64,000 nt of DNA from Fomitopsis serialis (Eukaryota; Basidiomycota; Agaricomycetes; Polyporales; Fomitopsidaceae), in NCBI RefSeq assembly GCF_022376445.1, contig NW_025954998.1, positions 186,001-250,000 on the forward strand. Direction: 5' to 3'. The position numbers and the translations under genes are program-made. This document shows, one piece after another, positions 1-11,948 of this stretch. The notes beneath the pieces are model-generated. The model was not told where the DNA came from. It made no database searches and worked only from the letters and a program-made list of their open reading frames with translations. Each line of letters begins with the position of its first letter. Within the stretch, counting starts at the first letter, position 1.

Positions 1-1036
1 CGGCCGATAAGTACAACGACGATGCAGAATGCCTGCACAAATATTAAGCACGGAGATACACCACGACGACGACAAGGCACGTACAGCGAGGGTCTGGAGG
101 GCGAAGCTCTTGGACGGCCACAGATAGGGAGAGATGCGGCGGATGCGCGCGATGATCTCGCTCCATGACGGGTCGAGGGCGACCTCCTCCTTGACATCCC
201 TCCCCTTCAGCGGGGAGACCGCAACGGACGACGGCGCCGGTGTATGGGTGCGCGTAGTCGGCCCCGATGCGTGCAGCGTCGAACGCGCTGTCGGGCGGAA
301 GGTGCCGTACTTGCCGTTCTCAGCTGAGACGGGTGCGAGGCCGGTAGAGGGTGCTGCGCCTTCTTCTGCGGGCAGAAGCAGACTCGTCTCGCTGCGAGAC
401 GAGTGGTCGCCGTTCTGCAAGGGGACATAGGAAACGCGGGGAGGAGAAGCGCGAAGAACAGTGGCACAAGGACCAGGACGCGGAAAGCGGGGAAGACAAA
501 GTGGAGCAATGATTCAATGGAGAAGGGCCCTGCATGGGAACATGATCAACTTGGAGAAAGGGAAGAACCGTCGATAACCAACTCACCGTGCAGGGACGAA
601 CCCAGCAGAACAATCTGGGCAAGATCCAAGGCAAACGCCACGAGGATGCTCAACTTGAGCCTGGTCAACGTCCAGACGTCGACGCCTTGGATATCCTTCC
701 AAGCACCGAGGGCGGCCAGTCCCGCAAATGCAATCAGACCGAGAACGGCATTGACCTCAATGCCGGTGTATGCGGGCCACACTTTGCGCAGCACGGCGTA
801 GACGACGAACGTCAAGCCATCAAGGAAGAAGGTAAGGCCGGAGAGGGAGAGAAGAGCGAGGATGGTCGCTCTGCGGGGTGTACGGCTGGCGACGACGACG
901 GGGGTAATGGGTGACGGAGACTGCGGAGACGGTGGGGAATGAAGACGATGGACAGGGCAGACAAGAGCACGAGAGCAGGCGAGACTATGCGCAGGGCAAG
1001 GAGCGGCTCGGGCGCCGCGGTGGTAGCGATGTTCAT
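1..1036 (-). CDS. HMT1/ABCB6-like ABC half transporter, N-terminal part (cut by window edge)
   Basis: Only the 5' part of the gene lies in the window. The start is probably the ATG at 1036; an upstream in-frame ATG at 1186 is less likely. The visible product has hydrophobic N-terminal helices (residues such as TFFLDGLTFVVYAVLRKVW and a following Leu/Ala-rich segment), then a Ser/Pro-rich linker and DPSWSEIIARIRRISPYLWP leading into the first core helix beginning AFCIVVVLIGR. That layout, a TMD0-type extension before a PYLWPS motif, is typical of fungal vacuolar HMT1/ABCB6 heavy-metal or heme half transporters. Introns of about 55 bp are visible, for example one with donor GTGAGTTGG near 574 and one ending in tgtgcag near 33. 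Two frame breaks, near 885-930 and 435-450, sit in C runs and fit missing bases. The ATPase domain lies outside the window. Family confidence is fair; substrate is not determinable. Confidence 0.72.
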
Positions 1037-1186
1037 CGTTGCCGCCGCCGTCGATAGGCTCGACGTCGGGGTGGTCGTGAGGGTAGTGAGGATGTCGTGC
1101 GCGGGCGACTGTGGCTCTGCTCTTATCCGTTTGCGGGCTGGACGATCGGCGCGGAGAGAAAATTCAACACTTGTGCCGGCACGCAA

Positions 1187-3890
1187 GCGAGGGCAATCAA
1201 ACCTTGCGATCTAAGCGAGTCGGTCCTGGCGCACGCAGCGACGACTTGCAGGCGGCCTCGACGACGGCGGCGACGACGGCGACACGATGGTCGGTATCAA
1301 GAAGAACGATGCACTCGGCGGCGTGCAGCTACGGGCCCGCGCAGCGCAGGTTTTAGCGGCAGGCGACCGCCAGATGCGGCTGATGTCATCCAACACGCCC
1401 CAAACGCGTGCCCAAGCGCCGCCACAACCGCGTCCTCGTCCCCGCGCCAATGCCAAGCAATATTGCTCTCAACGTATTCTGGCCGAAAAAACAAGGCAAC
1501 CGGCCGCACAGCAGCCAGCAGCCAGGATGGCGAGGTGTCGTGGAGGCACCGTATGCAGACTCAGCCCGAGCAAGTTCACCACGCCCATGTCGGCACTCGG
1601 AGTGCCTCCGGACGACGGATCCTCTTCTCAATTGTAAGTACCACCTTCGACCCCGGGACCGCGTGATCATTTGCTGCGAGCAGCTAGAAACGCAGAACAG
1701 GCGTGGTACCCTCCATTGCTCAGGCCCTCGGAAATGGCATAGTAGTGCTTCGCCGCGGAACACAACTACTCACGCGCTCATCTCGTATGTGCTCAGATGA
1801 GTCTTATGATAATGCTACCTCACCGCAGATGATGAACACGACGATACGCGCCTTAGCACGGGTCGATGTTGTGATCTCGACGACTCGGAATGGCAAGGCT
1901 AGTCGGTGGGTGGTAGTAATCACGATTCCTCGCCAGCAGTACTCTGATAAGTGCCGTTCTCGGTGCGATTTGCTGCCCACATAGGGTCGGAGGCGACTCG
2001 CTCCTAGACTTTGAGACGGGATGGACATCTTTCCCGGTTATCGCACGCACCATTCTCGTCAACAAACACTATTGCCCGAGTATAAGGTCACGCGTACGCC
2101 CTTCTTCGACCTGTGACCAGTCGTAAGTTATTCGATGAGCATCGCCCCCCGTCAGTAATGACCATGCCCACCTTAGGATGATCGCCAGGTGCCGCCGCAT
2201 CTCTTCAGATCGCCTAGTGACCACGACCCTAGCAAGAACGCTATGGTAAACCTAATAGTGCACACGAGCCCCGTCAGTATAGGTTCGACACAGACCCCAC
2301 ATGTGAATGTGGTGGATGGTTCCAGGTTCAAGTCTTTCTTCGAGACTAGGTTCACGCGCGGTGCTCCTTTCCTTCCTTTCTACAGTCGCGCAAATTCTTT
2401 TCCTGTGCAGCTCAAGCACAACTACAGCTTGTGACGCAGGAGGCGCGATCCAATCTCTGCAGTGCTACTACTGGTAACTACACGAGGACTACTCAGCATC
2501 ATGACCTTACTTCGTGGGTGAAACTACTCTCGTGTCGGTACGCTTCTCAACTAAATTACATATCTTAGATCCCAGAGGCGTGCATCGGCACGTCCCTCTG
2601 TCAACCGGCCTGCACATAGGTCCGCCCGATATGACTCTCGACGTAGTGTGGACCCTAACACCGCTAAGTGCTCACTCACTCATGAAGGAGTCACCGTGGG
2701 CTGCTATGGTTTATGCCTCTCATACCGCCACGTGTGCTGAGCATCCGCAGACAGTACCTCGGTCTCCCAGAGCTCCTCGAAACGTCAACGATCTCGCCGC
2801 CGTCGGTGGAGCCCGGGGCTGCGTTACTGCATCCACAAATCTTCCGACATACCAAGAGCCTTTACAACGGTATGTTCTTACCATGCGTGTGAGGAAAGAC
2901 CGGCTTCTGGCGTGCAAGGCCCTCAACCATGAGGCCTTGAGGCCCCGAGCACTGCACGATTGCGTGACGTTCGCTCTCGCGCCGCGCGTGCAGTTCGTCC
3001 CCTAAGGAGAATCAGCGTGTCTGCAGAGTCGGGGGAAGGGGTGGATATGTATCCATGCCTGTATGTCTGTCTCTGATTTGTGTCAGTTTGCATAATTCGT
3101 CGAAAGGTCTTCGGACAGCTGACCCTCGCGTTCTAGACACCGAGGATCCTCCATGTGAGTAACCCCGGGCTCCCGGTTGAAAGACAGGAGGTGGTATGGG
3201 CCGACGTCTGTGTCAGTGCTCAGGTTGCAGTTTGCTTGCTCAAGTGTGCGTCCGCAGGGCATCCTGCAACGGATAAGATCTGCGCCTACCTTCCCTTATC
3301 GCCCATTCTTTCAGGGATCGCCAATCACCGTATAGTTCTAGGAGAAGCACGAAGAGGGAAACGTGCGTATCGCGCTGACATGCTGTCGCGGACCGCATCG
3401 GCAAACGATGAGATCATCCATATGCTATTGACAGCCCTACTAAAGTAAGAGCAGAGCTGGAGAACGTCAGATAATAGTGTGCAATTGAATATACACCCTC
3501 CAGTGAGAGCCCTATAATCCGAGCACGAAGTGAAACAGTTGCAGTGGTAGGGAGCGTGGCGAGGTGTATGTTATAACTTATGTAGTGTGGGCAGGGAATG
3601 ACAGCCAAGCGAAGGAATGCTACATTTAAACCGGCAAGAACGAAAATCTACGAATACAGCAGAAGGTTATGAAGAGAAGATTGAAATATCTACAGGTATC
3701 TTGTTGCGAGATCGAAACGAATGTCGGGTCCAACGTGCCAGACGTCAGGGTCTCGATTAACTTGAGCCTAGGTCATCAAGATTCTGGTTGGTATTCGCTA
3801 GTAAGTGGTGTACTACGTAGAGGGAGCAGAGAGCAACAACTCACTAGTGAGCCGCGATAAGTATGCACTCATGATCCGCCGAATGCAGAC
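1187..3890. other. Intergenic stretch, no supported gene
   Basis: Open frames here, including 163 codons at 2514-3005 on the plus strand, lack recognisable motifs, compositional bias or homologous shadows. The sequence is less GC-rich than the neighbouring genes. It may hold the ABC transporter promoter near 1040-1200. I see no repeat, tRNA or transposon termini. Confidence 0.4.
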
Positions 3891-4562
3891 CTACTCTACC
3901 GGGAGCAGGTTGCCCTTCTTCAGCACGAACGCCTTCCACACTATTTCCTGTTCCACGATATCGTGCGCCCTGATTGCGAGTGCCGCCGCCAACATGAGTC
4001 TTTGGCTCTGCCCACTCTCGGCGTCGTCGCGGGACGTACCCATCCCGTAACTGAACAGTCCGCTGCCCCCGAGGCACTCCATGTCATCCGGAAGAACAAC
4101 CTCGACGTCGTCGTCCGCCTCCGGACTCTGCGACGGCGTCATCGGACGGGATGAGGAGTCGGAGGATGAGGAGTCGGTGGCTAATGACGAGGTCGAGGCG
4201 GAGGCCGCGCTGTACAGCGAAGCCGAGCGGGCGAGTGAGTTGCCGGAACACGTAGACGCAGTGTCCGACAGCACAGGCGTCGGGAGAGGCCTCAACGCGG
4301 GCTTCGCGCACGACGACTCGGCGTTCGGTCGTGGAAGAGGGCGCGGCCGAGGAGGATGACTGTCGGTGACCGTACTTGTGGATGCGATAGACGGGAGGCG
4401 CCGATGCACGCTCCCGGTTCGCATTTCCGTGGGTCTATATCTGCGCTGCATGACCTCGGAGGTATAGGAAGCGGGCGCAGCATTTTGGTGCTCGGTGGTT
4501 TGGGCAATGAACGAGGAGATGACTACGTCGGGAGTGCAAGAGGACAGGACGCAGTTCTGCAA
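3891..4562 (-). CDS. Ser-rich orphan protein, about 223 aa or shorter
   Basis: The single open frame runs from an ATG at 4562 to a TAG at 3891. A shorter start, at the Met preceding QRRYRPTEMR, is equally possible. The product has a Pro/Arg-rich N-terminal part, a long Ser/Ala tract around residues 105-145, an acidic patch (EADDDVEVVLPDDME) and a C-terminal segment, RLMLAAALAIRAHDIVEQEI, that looks helical and ordered. The combination of a disordered Ser tract and an ordered tail is common for small basidiomycete orphan proteins. I recognise no domain. It is separated by about 0.9 kb from the SDR gene upstream and by 2.7 kb from the ABC gene. No frame break is seen. It could be non-coding, but high third-position GC and the ordered tail argue for a gene. 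Confidence 0.55.
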   Translation of the reverse strand: MQNCVLSSCTPDVVISSFIAQTTEHQNAAPASYTSEVMQRRYRPTEMRTGSVHRRLPSIASTSTVTDSHPPRPRPLPRPNAESSCAKPALRPLPTPVLSDTASTCSGNSLARSASLYSAASASTSSLATDSSSSDSSSRPMTPSQSPEADDDVEVVLPDDMECLGGSGLFSYGMGTSRDDAESGQSQRLMLAAALAIRAHDIVEQEIVWKAFVLKKGNLLPVE

Positions 4563-4574
4563 GCCGTGAATTGA

Positions 4575-5423
4575 AGACGGGGCCCACGAAGTTGCTGGAC
4601 GAGGCTGAACAAGACACGAAGGGCGCGGGAAGCGACACCTATAGCAAAAGCCGCACGATGTAAGGACGCATGTGTCAGACTCGGAACACTAAACGAAGCA
4701 GAAGAAGAAGCGCACTTTGGAAGGGTTCCATGGCGGAACATTGAAGTGGCTTAGACTTGGATGGAGGTCATGACGGCCTGGATCGTCGCCGAAGGCCGCA
4801 CGCGTAGAATCTAAAAAGATTACTGTTGTCAGAACCGATGCATTCGATGCGTTTTAGACCTTTCACAGGGCACGGTTGGGACACGGCGCACCGCAGAGGA
4901 CAAGACAGGATGCTCGGTTCACCGGATTCAGTTGGTTTCTGAACGGTCTTAGCTGTGCAGAAGCGATCGGTGTCGGCTCAGCGTACAGCCACCACCTTTG
5001 CCAAGAGGTGACTGCTTCCACCCATCGCCGTTCGCCACTGCAACTGGCTATTATATTAGTATGGGTGATCAGCCGTGATCTCGCCCTCTGCCCGACCAAG
5101 ACACATAAATGAGTAGCTCCGCCGCCAAATCTTCTGTACCTCAGGGCATATACGATGGCCTTGTGCCACGTAGCCATAAGGAACCACTGGTAGGATGAAT
5201 GAACCGCAAATAGCATGCCACGCGCATCGTGCCCACTTCGTGACGGGGAGATGCTTTGAGGCCACCAGCATTGCAGATGGCTTGAGTATTGAATTGAATG
5301 CTTAGTATCAGTGGGTCTCGGGGCTAAGCCACGCCTTCGCAAGCTTGTATCTGGGACACACCCCTTTAAAATTATTCTGCTCACGCCTTTACTGCGTGCA
5401 GGAGCCTTATACTGCGAAGGGGG
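4575..5423. other. Intergenic, no supported gene
   Basis: The stretch between the SDR stop codon and the orphan gene contains only unsupported frames in mixed orientation. It would contain the SDR 3' UTR and the promoter of the orphan gene. No repeats were noticed. Confidence 0.35.
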
Positions 5424-6417
5424 CTACAGCCTAGGGTTTAGCTCCAACGCCTCTGACCACGATGCATATTCTTCGGCAGCCGCGAGCAACTTCTTCGCTT
5501 TGTCACCATCGTGGCCACCGAGTCTTGGCCCAGCGGAAAATGGAGAGGGGATTGGGCAGAGATGCCAACCGGTAGATGATCTCCACGCCCTTGATTGGGT
5601 CTGACATACCCTCGCCCTTCAGCATCTTGCTCAGGTCGGGTTGCTTGTAAGCAGGATGCGCAGGGGCGACGTCTCCTCTACCGTGACCGCCTGTGTAGAA
5701 TGAACCGGGTTCGAGATGATGACCTGCGAGTGATGTGACGTTAGTACATGCACTGGCAGTTGTTGTAACGCGGAGGTGTAGTTGCGACGCCTACCTTGAT
5801 GTTCCAGGCTGGGTCAACTTCCACAGCGAGAGCCTCGGATATGCCCTCCATGGCTGCGTTCTAGTAAGCCACCGCAGTCTTCAAGTTCGTTTCTACTCAC
5901 CAAACTTGGTCCCGCAGTAGAAACCGAGGCGGGGAGACCCCGAGATCCACAGACCGAAGAGTTCTGTATCAAACGTCCCCCAGCTGGCTGTTAAGCTCGC
6001 GGAAGCAATGCACCGCGGCCGAAGTGACATTGACCGCGCCCCAGAGGTTCAGTTCGAATAAGTCGCGCGCCATGTCGTCCGGGGTGCCTTCGACTGGTCC
6101 GAGGACTAACTTCCCCGCGTTATTGAACACGACGTCGACCCGACCAAAGTGCGCGTGCGCGGCGCTGAAGGCCTGCTTGACTTCATCTGACTTGGTGACG
6201 TCGAGCTTAAGCGTGAGAAGCTGCGAGGAGGAGTATTTCGACGAGAGATCCGACAGCACTTCTGCTTCCTCAATGTGCGGCAACCTTGTCGCCGTGCCTC
6301 AGCGCACTCTCCGTCACGAGTCGTCCAAAGCCGGAGGATGACCCGGTTACTTCGCCGCGTCAGCACCGTTAGCCAGATGTCTGGGAGAAAACTCACCGAG
6401 CCATACTTTCCCGTCAT
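5424..6417 (-). CDS. Short-chain dehydrogenase/reductase (SDR), frame broken
   Basis: Classical SDR oxidoreductase using NAD(P)(H). Exon 1 begins at the ATG at 6417, followed by an intron with donor GTGAGT. The Rossmann glycine motif follows as VTGSSSGFGRLVTESALRHG, then a VDVVFNNAG motif and, near 5915, the YCGTK sequence supplying the YxxxK catalytic pair. The stop is TAG at 5424. At least two further short introns are visible (donors GTGAGTAGA and GTAGGCGTC). The reading frame needs about four single-base insertions (near 6397, 6286, 6272 and 5945), all at short runs of identical bases. The product would be about 290 aa, normal for the family. Substrate is unknown. Either the consensus has missing bases or the gene is decaying; similar breaks in housekeeping genes nearby favour the first. 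Confidence 0.78.
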
Positions 6418-6929
6418 GCTAGGAAGCGTCGTTGCAAGTTCAATGTGCGAAAAAAGTGCTCGCTGGCGGCTACGTATGTCCAACCGCTCACTGGCAGAGA
6501 TATATAGCCTCTGGCACACTGACGCCACGCTGACATAGACAGGCCGGTGTGGTGTTCGGCGTATCATAGCAGATTACTGAGCAGCTCAAAGAACGAATTG
6601 TGGGTTGACTAGTCAGACTGTCATTTTGAACCTTGACAGTGAGCGAATATGGTCAGGATTCGGGCAGAGAAGACTGTCCCCGAGTCTGTAAACCCGGATG
6701 GCGCTCGTGGGAAAACACGATCACGAGATCTGGGATCTCTAAACTCGAACCGTGTCGAATCTCGATGTGGCTCAATGTGGCTGCTCCGAGTGCTCTGCCG
6801 TCCTATCTCCATCCACGCCGCCATCTTGCGTGCGCGTTACCCCTCCTCCCCGCCTTCTCCTACTCTTGATTGCTCATCTACTCAATATCTTGGATCTACT
6901 CAATACTAACCGGACCGTGACGAAGACTT

Positions 6930-9616
6930 ATGTCTACCAGTAACGGCACCCATCTCACAACTTCGCGCGTCAACCGGCTGTTCCGACCATTACGCGCCAA
7001 ATGCACAACCCTAGCAGATTTCTCGGCTCCGAGGTCGCATAAAAGACCTCTGGTGTCTGTGACCTACTCGAATCGCTCACGCCCCCTTCCACGAACCGCG
7101 TCCACGGACCACGACGCGCCTCCACTGGCCATTTTACAGCCGCCCGAGAGTCTCGGGTCGCGTATACATTTTGACCGCACCAGTCTTGACAATGTCCAGC
7201 TCTCGCGGAAGATCTACGAAGTACGCGATGCATTCCGAAGTGTCGTACAGGCTGCCCTCGGCACGGAATCGACAGGTCCGCGCAACGACGCGCCGCCCAT
7301 TCGATCTCTGGCATCGATGTGCGCCGCCATGATCGGCGAGAACATCCAAGCTGAGATAGTTGCTCGCCAAGACGAACTCGAGGATGAACTTGAGGACTCG
7401 TCCACAAACATCACTACCGACATCCAGGAGGAACTGTACGAGGCCGTTCCTCTTCACTATCGAAGGTACGCCCGCCGGTCTACCACTTTAGCCGATGAAG
7501 TTACTGAACGGTTCTCTAGCCATACTGTTATCTCTCATGCTCTGACTCTTGTTCTCGAGACATGTCCCCACCATCCCACACTCTTGACAGCGCTCCTCGA
7601 GGTGTGCCTCTCTCACACCCTATCCATCGAATCCCACCTCGTTCTCCACGCGTTGTTTCTCGAGTCTATCCGCTCTTCCGTCACTGGCAGCTCGACTTGT
7701 CCCCTTCTTCATCCCGCACACACCAACTACCTCACGACTCTCCGTTCATCATGCTGCTCCAGAGACCATCGCGCGAGCGCCAACTACCATCGCCTTGACA
7801 ACTCGACCTTCGCGGCCTTATTCGTGGACGCGCTCTCGCAGTCCCAGGCTGGGCGCGTCGACGCGTGGACGTCGAAACCTGTTGCCCGCCTGGCGAGGGA
7901 CTTGCGCGCACAGGACTTACCGGCGTTCCTGCAGCTATGCTCAGGATTGGCGCACGATATTGTCGAGACCGACAAAGGTCAGGCCCGAAGCCGGTCCAAG
8001 AGGAAGTCCCACGTTCTAGAGCCCCTCGAAGACAAGTTGAGGCCCCGGCTTGCCAAGTGGACGAAGTCGGCGCTGGACCATCTAGCTGCAAGAGAGTCGC
8101 AGGCCGAAAGCGGTGACCCGGCAGCAACTCGCCCTTACGCAGAAGACGTCCAGCACACAGTTGACTTCTTGCTGTACATATCGAGCACCGGTCTTCAAGT
8201 CCGACCAGAACGTGGCTCGCCCAAACAGCCCAGCGCGGCAGACACTCTCATCTGCCTAGCGACCTACTGCCTCGCTAGCCCAGTACTACCCACTCTACCC
8301 CTCGGCGACCGGGAGACTCTCGCCGCGTTCCTCCGCTCCTGCGCGCCCAACACGGACACCTACGGCGCCCTCGTCGGCCTATTCTTCATCGTCCCTGTTC
8401 CCGCTGACCCTACGAGTCCCTTCGACTTCCCGCTCGCGCTCGAGCGCGCCCCGTCAGAAGACAGCACACCCCAGCCCACGCCCCCGCCTACGCCTCAGCT
8501 CACACAGACGGAGGCTATGCAGGTGCTCAGACGTTACGCTCGTGCACTGCGCGCACACCGACTGTACCTGCTCGAGGCGAGCCTCTGGGGCAACGCCCTC
8601 AGGCAGATCGAGGACGTGATCTTGACGGGAGGGATGGGCGGCGCGCATCCGTTCCTGCCCAGGCGCGGTGCAGAGGCGGGTGAGGACCTGCATGCGCTGA
8701 GGGAGGAACTCGTGGGGAGGGTCGAGGGCGCAGAGGCGCGTTGCTTCAGTACGGGCGCAGGGGCGCAGCAGACGGCCAATGCGATTCTGGGCGCAGGCGG
8801 CCCGCAAGCGGGTCCTTCTACGTCCTCCGGAGAGTGGGTTTGGGAGGACATGATCGGCTCGTGGGTGCAGAAGACCCCCGAGGTGCAACGCCCTACGAAA
8901 CGGAGGAAGGTCCAGCAATCGAAACCGCTCCCCGCTGTCGAGCTGCACGCGCCTCGCAAACTGCGATCTCAGTCTGGTCCGAAAAAGCCTGAGCGTCAGC
9001 CACGGCGGTCTCAACCGGGCCAGGCCACTGTGGCCTCCTCCAGCTCGCGGACATCCAGACAGTCGACGCCCACGATTGTTGCCAGTCCCCCTCATGATGA
9101 CGATGACGAGGAGACGTTGGCGAGCTCGGAGTTCGAGGACTTCCCTGGGCTCAGCCAGAACAAGAAGCGTGTGCGACGAAGTCCCCCTCGTAGTCTCAAG
9201 ACCGAGAAGCCCGAAAAAGAGGTCGACAGCGCTGGCGAAGAGGACGAGCGGCGTACTACAGGTACCGCAAAAGAAGGCCTGGAGCATTATGTCCAGCCCC
9301 GTGGTCGTGCAGTCAAAAGGCCATCAAATGCAGCGCACCACGCGACGCAGAGCGTGATATCCCTGCACCCCGAGCGGAAGACAAAGGCACTTCCAAAGCC
9401 TGCAAGATCCTTGTCAGCGTGCTTCCGCAGCCGAAGCCACGCACTCAGCCTGCTCGCGAAGAGAGTGACGACGATCTTGAGGACTCGGAGGAGGACGAAC
9501 CTTCTCGAATGTGCACTGCCGAGGATCTCTCGTCCGATGACGCGTTGAATCTGTTCGCGTATCCGTCTTCACCTGTGGCGCAGCCGCGTCGAAAGAGCAC
9601 TGTGAAGCACCTCTAG
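6930..9616 (+). CDS. Large orphan, probably nuclear protein (about 890 aa)
   Basis: One long open frame from the ATG at 6930. The N-terminal two thirds (to about residue 600) are ordered-looking and Leu/Ala-rich with no motif I recognise. The C-terminal third is disordered: a conserved-looking GEWVWEDMIGSWVQ segment precedes a basic cluster, PTKRRKVQQSKP, that resembles a nuclear localisation signal. Ser/Pro/Arg-rich sequence and acidic blocks (HDDDDEETL, EESDDDLEDSEEDE) follow. The uninterrupted frame ends at 9548, but its last 70 or so codons lose the acidic character. The neighbouring frame from about 9320 to the TAG at 9616 keeps it and ends QPRRKSTVKHL, so a single missing base near 9300-9345 is likely. 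No function can be assigned; a chromatin or nuclear scaffold role is only suggested by composition. Confidence 0.72.
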
Positions 9617-10628
9617 CCCTCGATATCTTGGACATCTGTTTTCTTGCCCTGTTGTTGTTTTGTTGTACCACATCCGGTCGTGCAAATCTCATCTCGTCGT
9701 CACTCGTCGTCTTGTAATAACTTAGCTGTATTGGTGTTTGCCGTATGTACTGAATATCTACTCATAGTTTGGGTTTCCGTTCTTGCCTACGCATCTCGTA
9801 CGGTATCCTGTCCTGGCAATCATCCGAACAACTTTGTCGCAGCTATGGAATTCCGAAGTCATGATGAGAGTGACGCACCTTGTCGACCTTCTATCTGTGG
9901 AGACCACCGGTATCGTAACAGTCCTGAATCACGGCAGAACACCGTGAATCCTGGTTCATGTCAGTCACCAGGAGAACGTTATGTAGCTTGACGTGCCTAA
10001 GTATCCAGCTGCTGACTGGCAGTGGAGACGTGCCTGACTCGGGCTGACTGGAAGTGTCAAGCAGAGTCAGCACGATCGTGATCCTCAGGATTGATCGTAC
10101 GATCGGACGCTCCACAACGCCAGGTGGCTAATTTCCTTCCGCGAAGGACTTGCGAAGCACGGATTGTCCGGTGACCGCTCAGACCTTCCATGCCTGTGTC
10201 CCCGAGCGCCCGTAGCTGGACATCCCGCAGCGCCACAACACTGGCAGCCTAACCCAGGTGCGAGCAGTTCAGACTCGCACTATGCAATGGTCAGCAGATA
10301 TCGATGATTGCCGCTGCGGTGGACACTATCATGACATTGGCGTCGTACTAGCCTGTCAACCTCGAGTAGGCATACACGAAGGACATTCAGCAAACCCCCG
10401 TACACACAGATGCAGATAGCTGAGACGAGAAAACATACAAACGCCGTCACTATCGCCAATCAGAGAAGTTCTACGTGCAACTGATCCGGGGTGTGAGAGA
10501 CCGTGCGAGGAGCTCATAAACGTCGGTGTGAGGACCTTCTCAGTCGACGTTCCCTCGAGCTCGCACTGACATCCAGTTCGAGTCGACACCCTTGGCGCCG
10601 GCCCTCGATCCGGACCGTCTCTCGCGGG
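9617..10628. other. Intergenic, no supported gene
   Basis: About 1 kb between two plus-strand genes. It contains the 3' UTR of the upstream orphan gene and the promoter of the hydrolase gene. No convincing open frame, repeat or RNA gene was seen. Confidence 0.4.
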
Positions 10629-11948
10629 ATGCATGAATGGCGCGCGCAGCCGTGGCGCACGATCTACTTCGCCTACCAAGGCCTCCTCACAGTCTTCTTC
10701 CGCGTACCATGGCTCGTCCTCACCAATCTGCCGCGGTCACGAAGGCCACATCCTAGCTGGTCACTCCTCAAATGCGTGTTCTTGCCCATTCTCAGGGTCT
10801 GGTCGGAGTTCGGGCCCATCGCGGAGAGGTGAGTCCCGCGAGTTGCAGCCCCGTCGTCCGTCCGCTGAACGTTCCGTTCGACCCGGTGTGTCAACGCGCT
10901 ACGCAGGACGGGCAACATCATCGACTCCCCGACGCACCGCGCCATCCCTCGTGGCCGCGGCATGCACGCCCTCTGGCTCGAGCCCAACCCCGCGCTCATC
11001 CTCGGCCGTGTAAAACACTGGGCTGCACAGGCGAACGTCCACCCCACGCGCATTCCGGGGTACTGGCAGACCAGCAGCCCGGACGTCGACCCCAATGCCC
11101 CGCCCGTGCCCGGCGAGCGCGTGATACTGTTCTTCCACGGCGGAGGATATTTATCCTCGTCCGCGCACCCGCATTACCTCATGGGCAGGCATTCGCGTAT
11201 CCACCTCCAGCACATCTCCCGCGTGCGACGAGCGCTGGCCGTGGAGTACCGCCTGACGGACCTCTCGCCCTCGCCTCCGCCAGAAGGGCGCAACCCGTTC
11301 CCCGCCGCCCTCCTCGACGCGATTACCGGCCTGGACTACCTCCTCAACATCGTCGGCTTCGCGCTGGAGGACGTCGTGGTCCTCGGCGACAGCGCGGGCG
11401 CGAACCTCTCCCTCGCGCTCGCGCGCTACCTCGTCGAGAACGTCAAGGAGCTGCACGAGCGCGTCCCCGCCAAGTTCCCCAGCCCCGCGGCGGTGCCGGC
11501 GTACCACCTTGTGCTGCTGAGCGTGTGGGCGGATATGGGGACGTCGCATGCGGGTGCGGGGAGCTCGGCGGCGAGGAATGTGCACGATTACCTGGTGGAC
11601 TCGTTGCAGGGCCCGCTGTGGGCTGCGTCCCGCCTGTATCCGGGCCCGCTAGGGCTCGAGGCGATGAATACGAACGAGTACATCTCGCCGGCGTCGAAGC
11701 ATGTGGACGCGAGCTTCAAGGGCTTTCCGAGGACGTTCGTCGAGGTGGGGGACATGGAGCGGTTCCTGGACATGGTGGTGACGCTCAAGGAGAGGATGGT
11801 AAGAGATTTGGGAGAGGGGAGGGACGGTGTGAAGTATTTCGAGGCGAGGGGGGCCATTCACGACCATTTGCTGTTCCCGCTTAACGAGCCTGAGGATAAG
11901 GCAGTGTTGGCTGCAATCGGGGACTGGGTCGCTGAGAGCGATAAGTGA
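10629..11948 (+). CDS. Alpha/beta-hydrolase-3 (HSL-type) esterase/lipase-like protein, 413 aa
   Basis: Two exons, 10629-10828 and 10907-11948, join across a 78-bp intron with donor GTGAGT and acceptor tacgcag; the join restores Arg67 and gives 413 aa with no frame break. The N-terminal 35 residues (WRTIYFAYQGLLTVFFRVPW) form a hydrophobic anchor-like helix. The oxyanion motif HGGGY lies near residue 144, the nucleophile elbow GDSAG places the catalytic Ser near 229, and the His of AIHDHLLF near 385 with an acidic residue in FVEVGDMERF would complete the triad. This is the hormone-sensitive-lipase-like family that is expanded in wood- and litter-decay fungi. Natural substrate cannot be told; short-chain or aryl ester hydrolysis is the usual activity. 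Confidence 0.85.

Noticed and set aside
2514..3005. 163-codon plus-strand frame
   Set aside because: No recognisable motif, no compositional bias toward coding, and no plausible flanking exons.
8454..9287. 277-codon minus-strand frame
   Set aside because: Shadow of the GC-rich orphan gene at 6930-9616; no independent motif.
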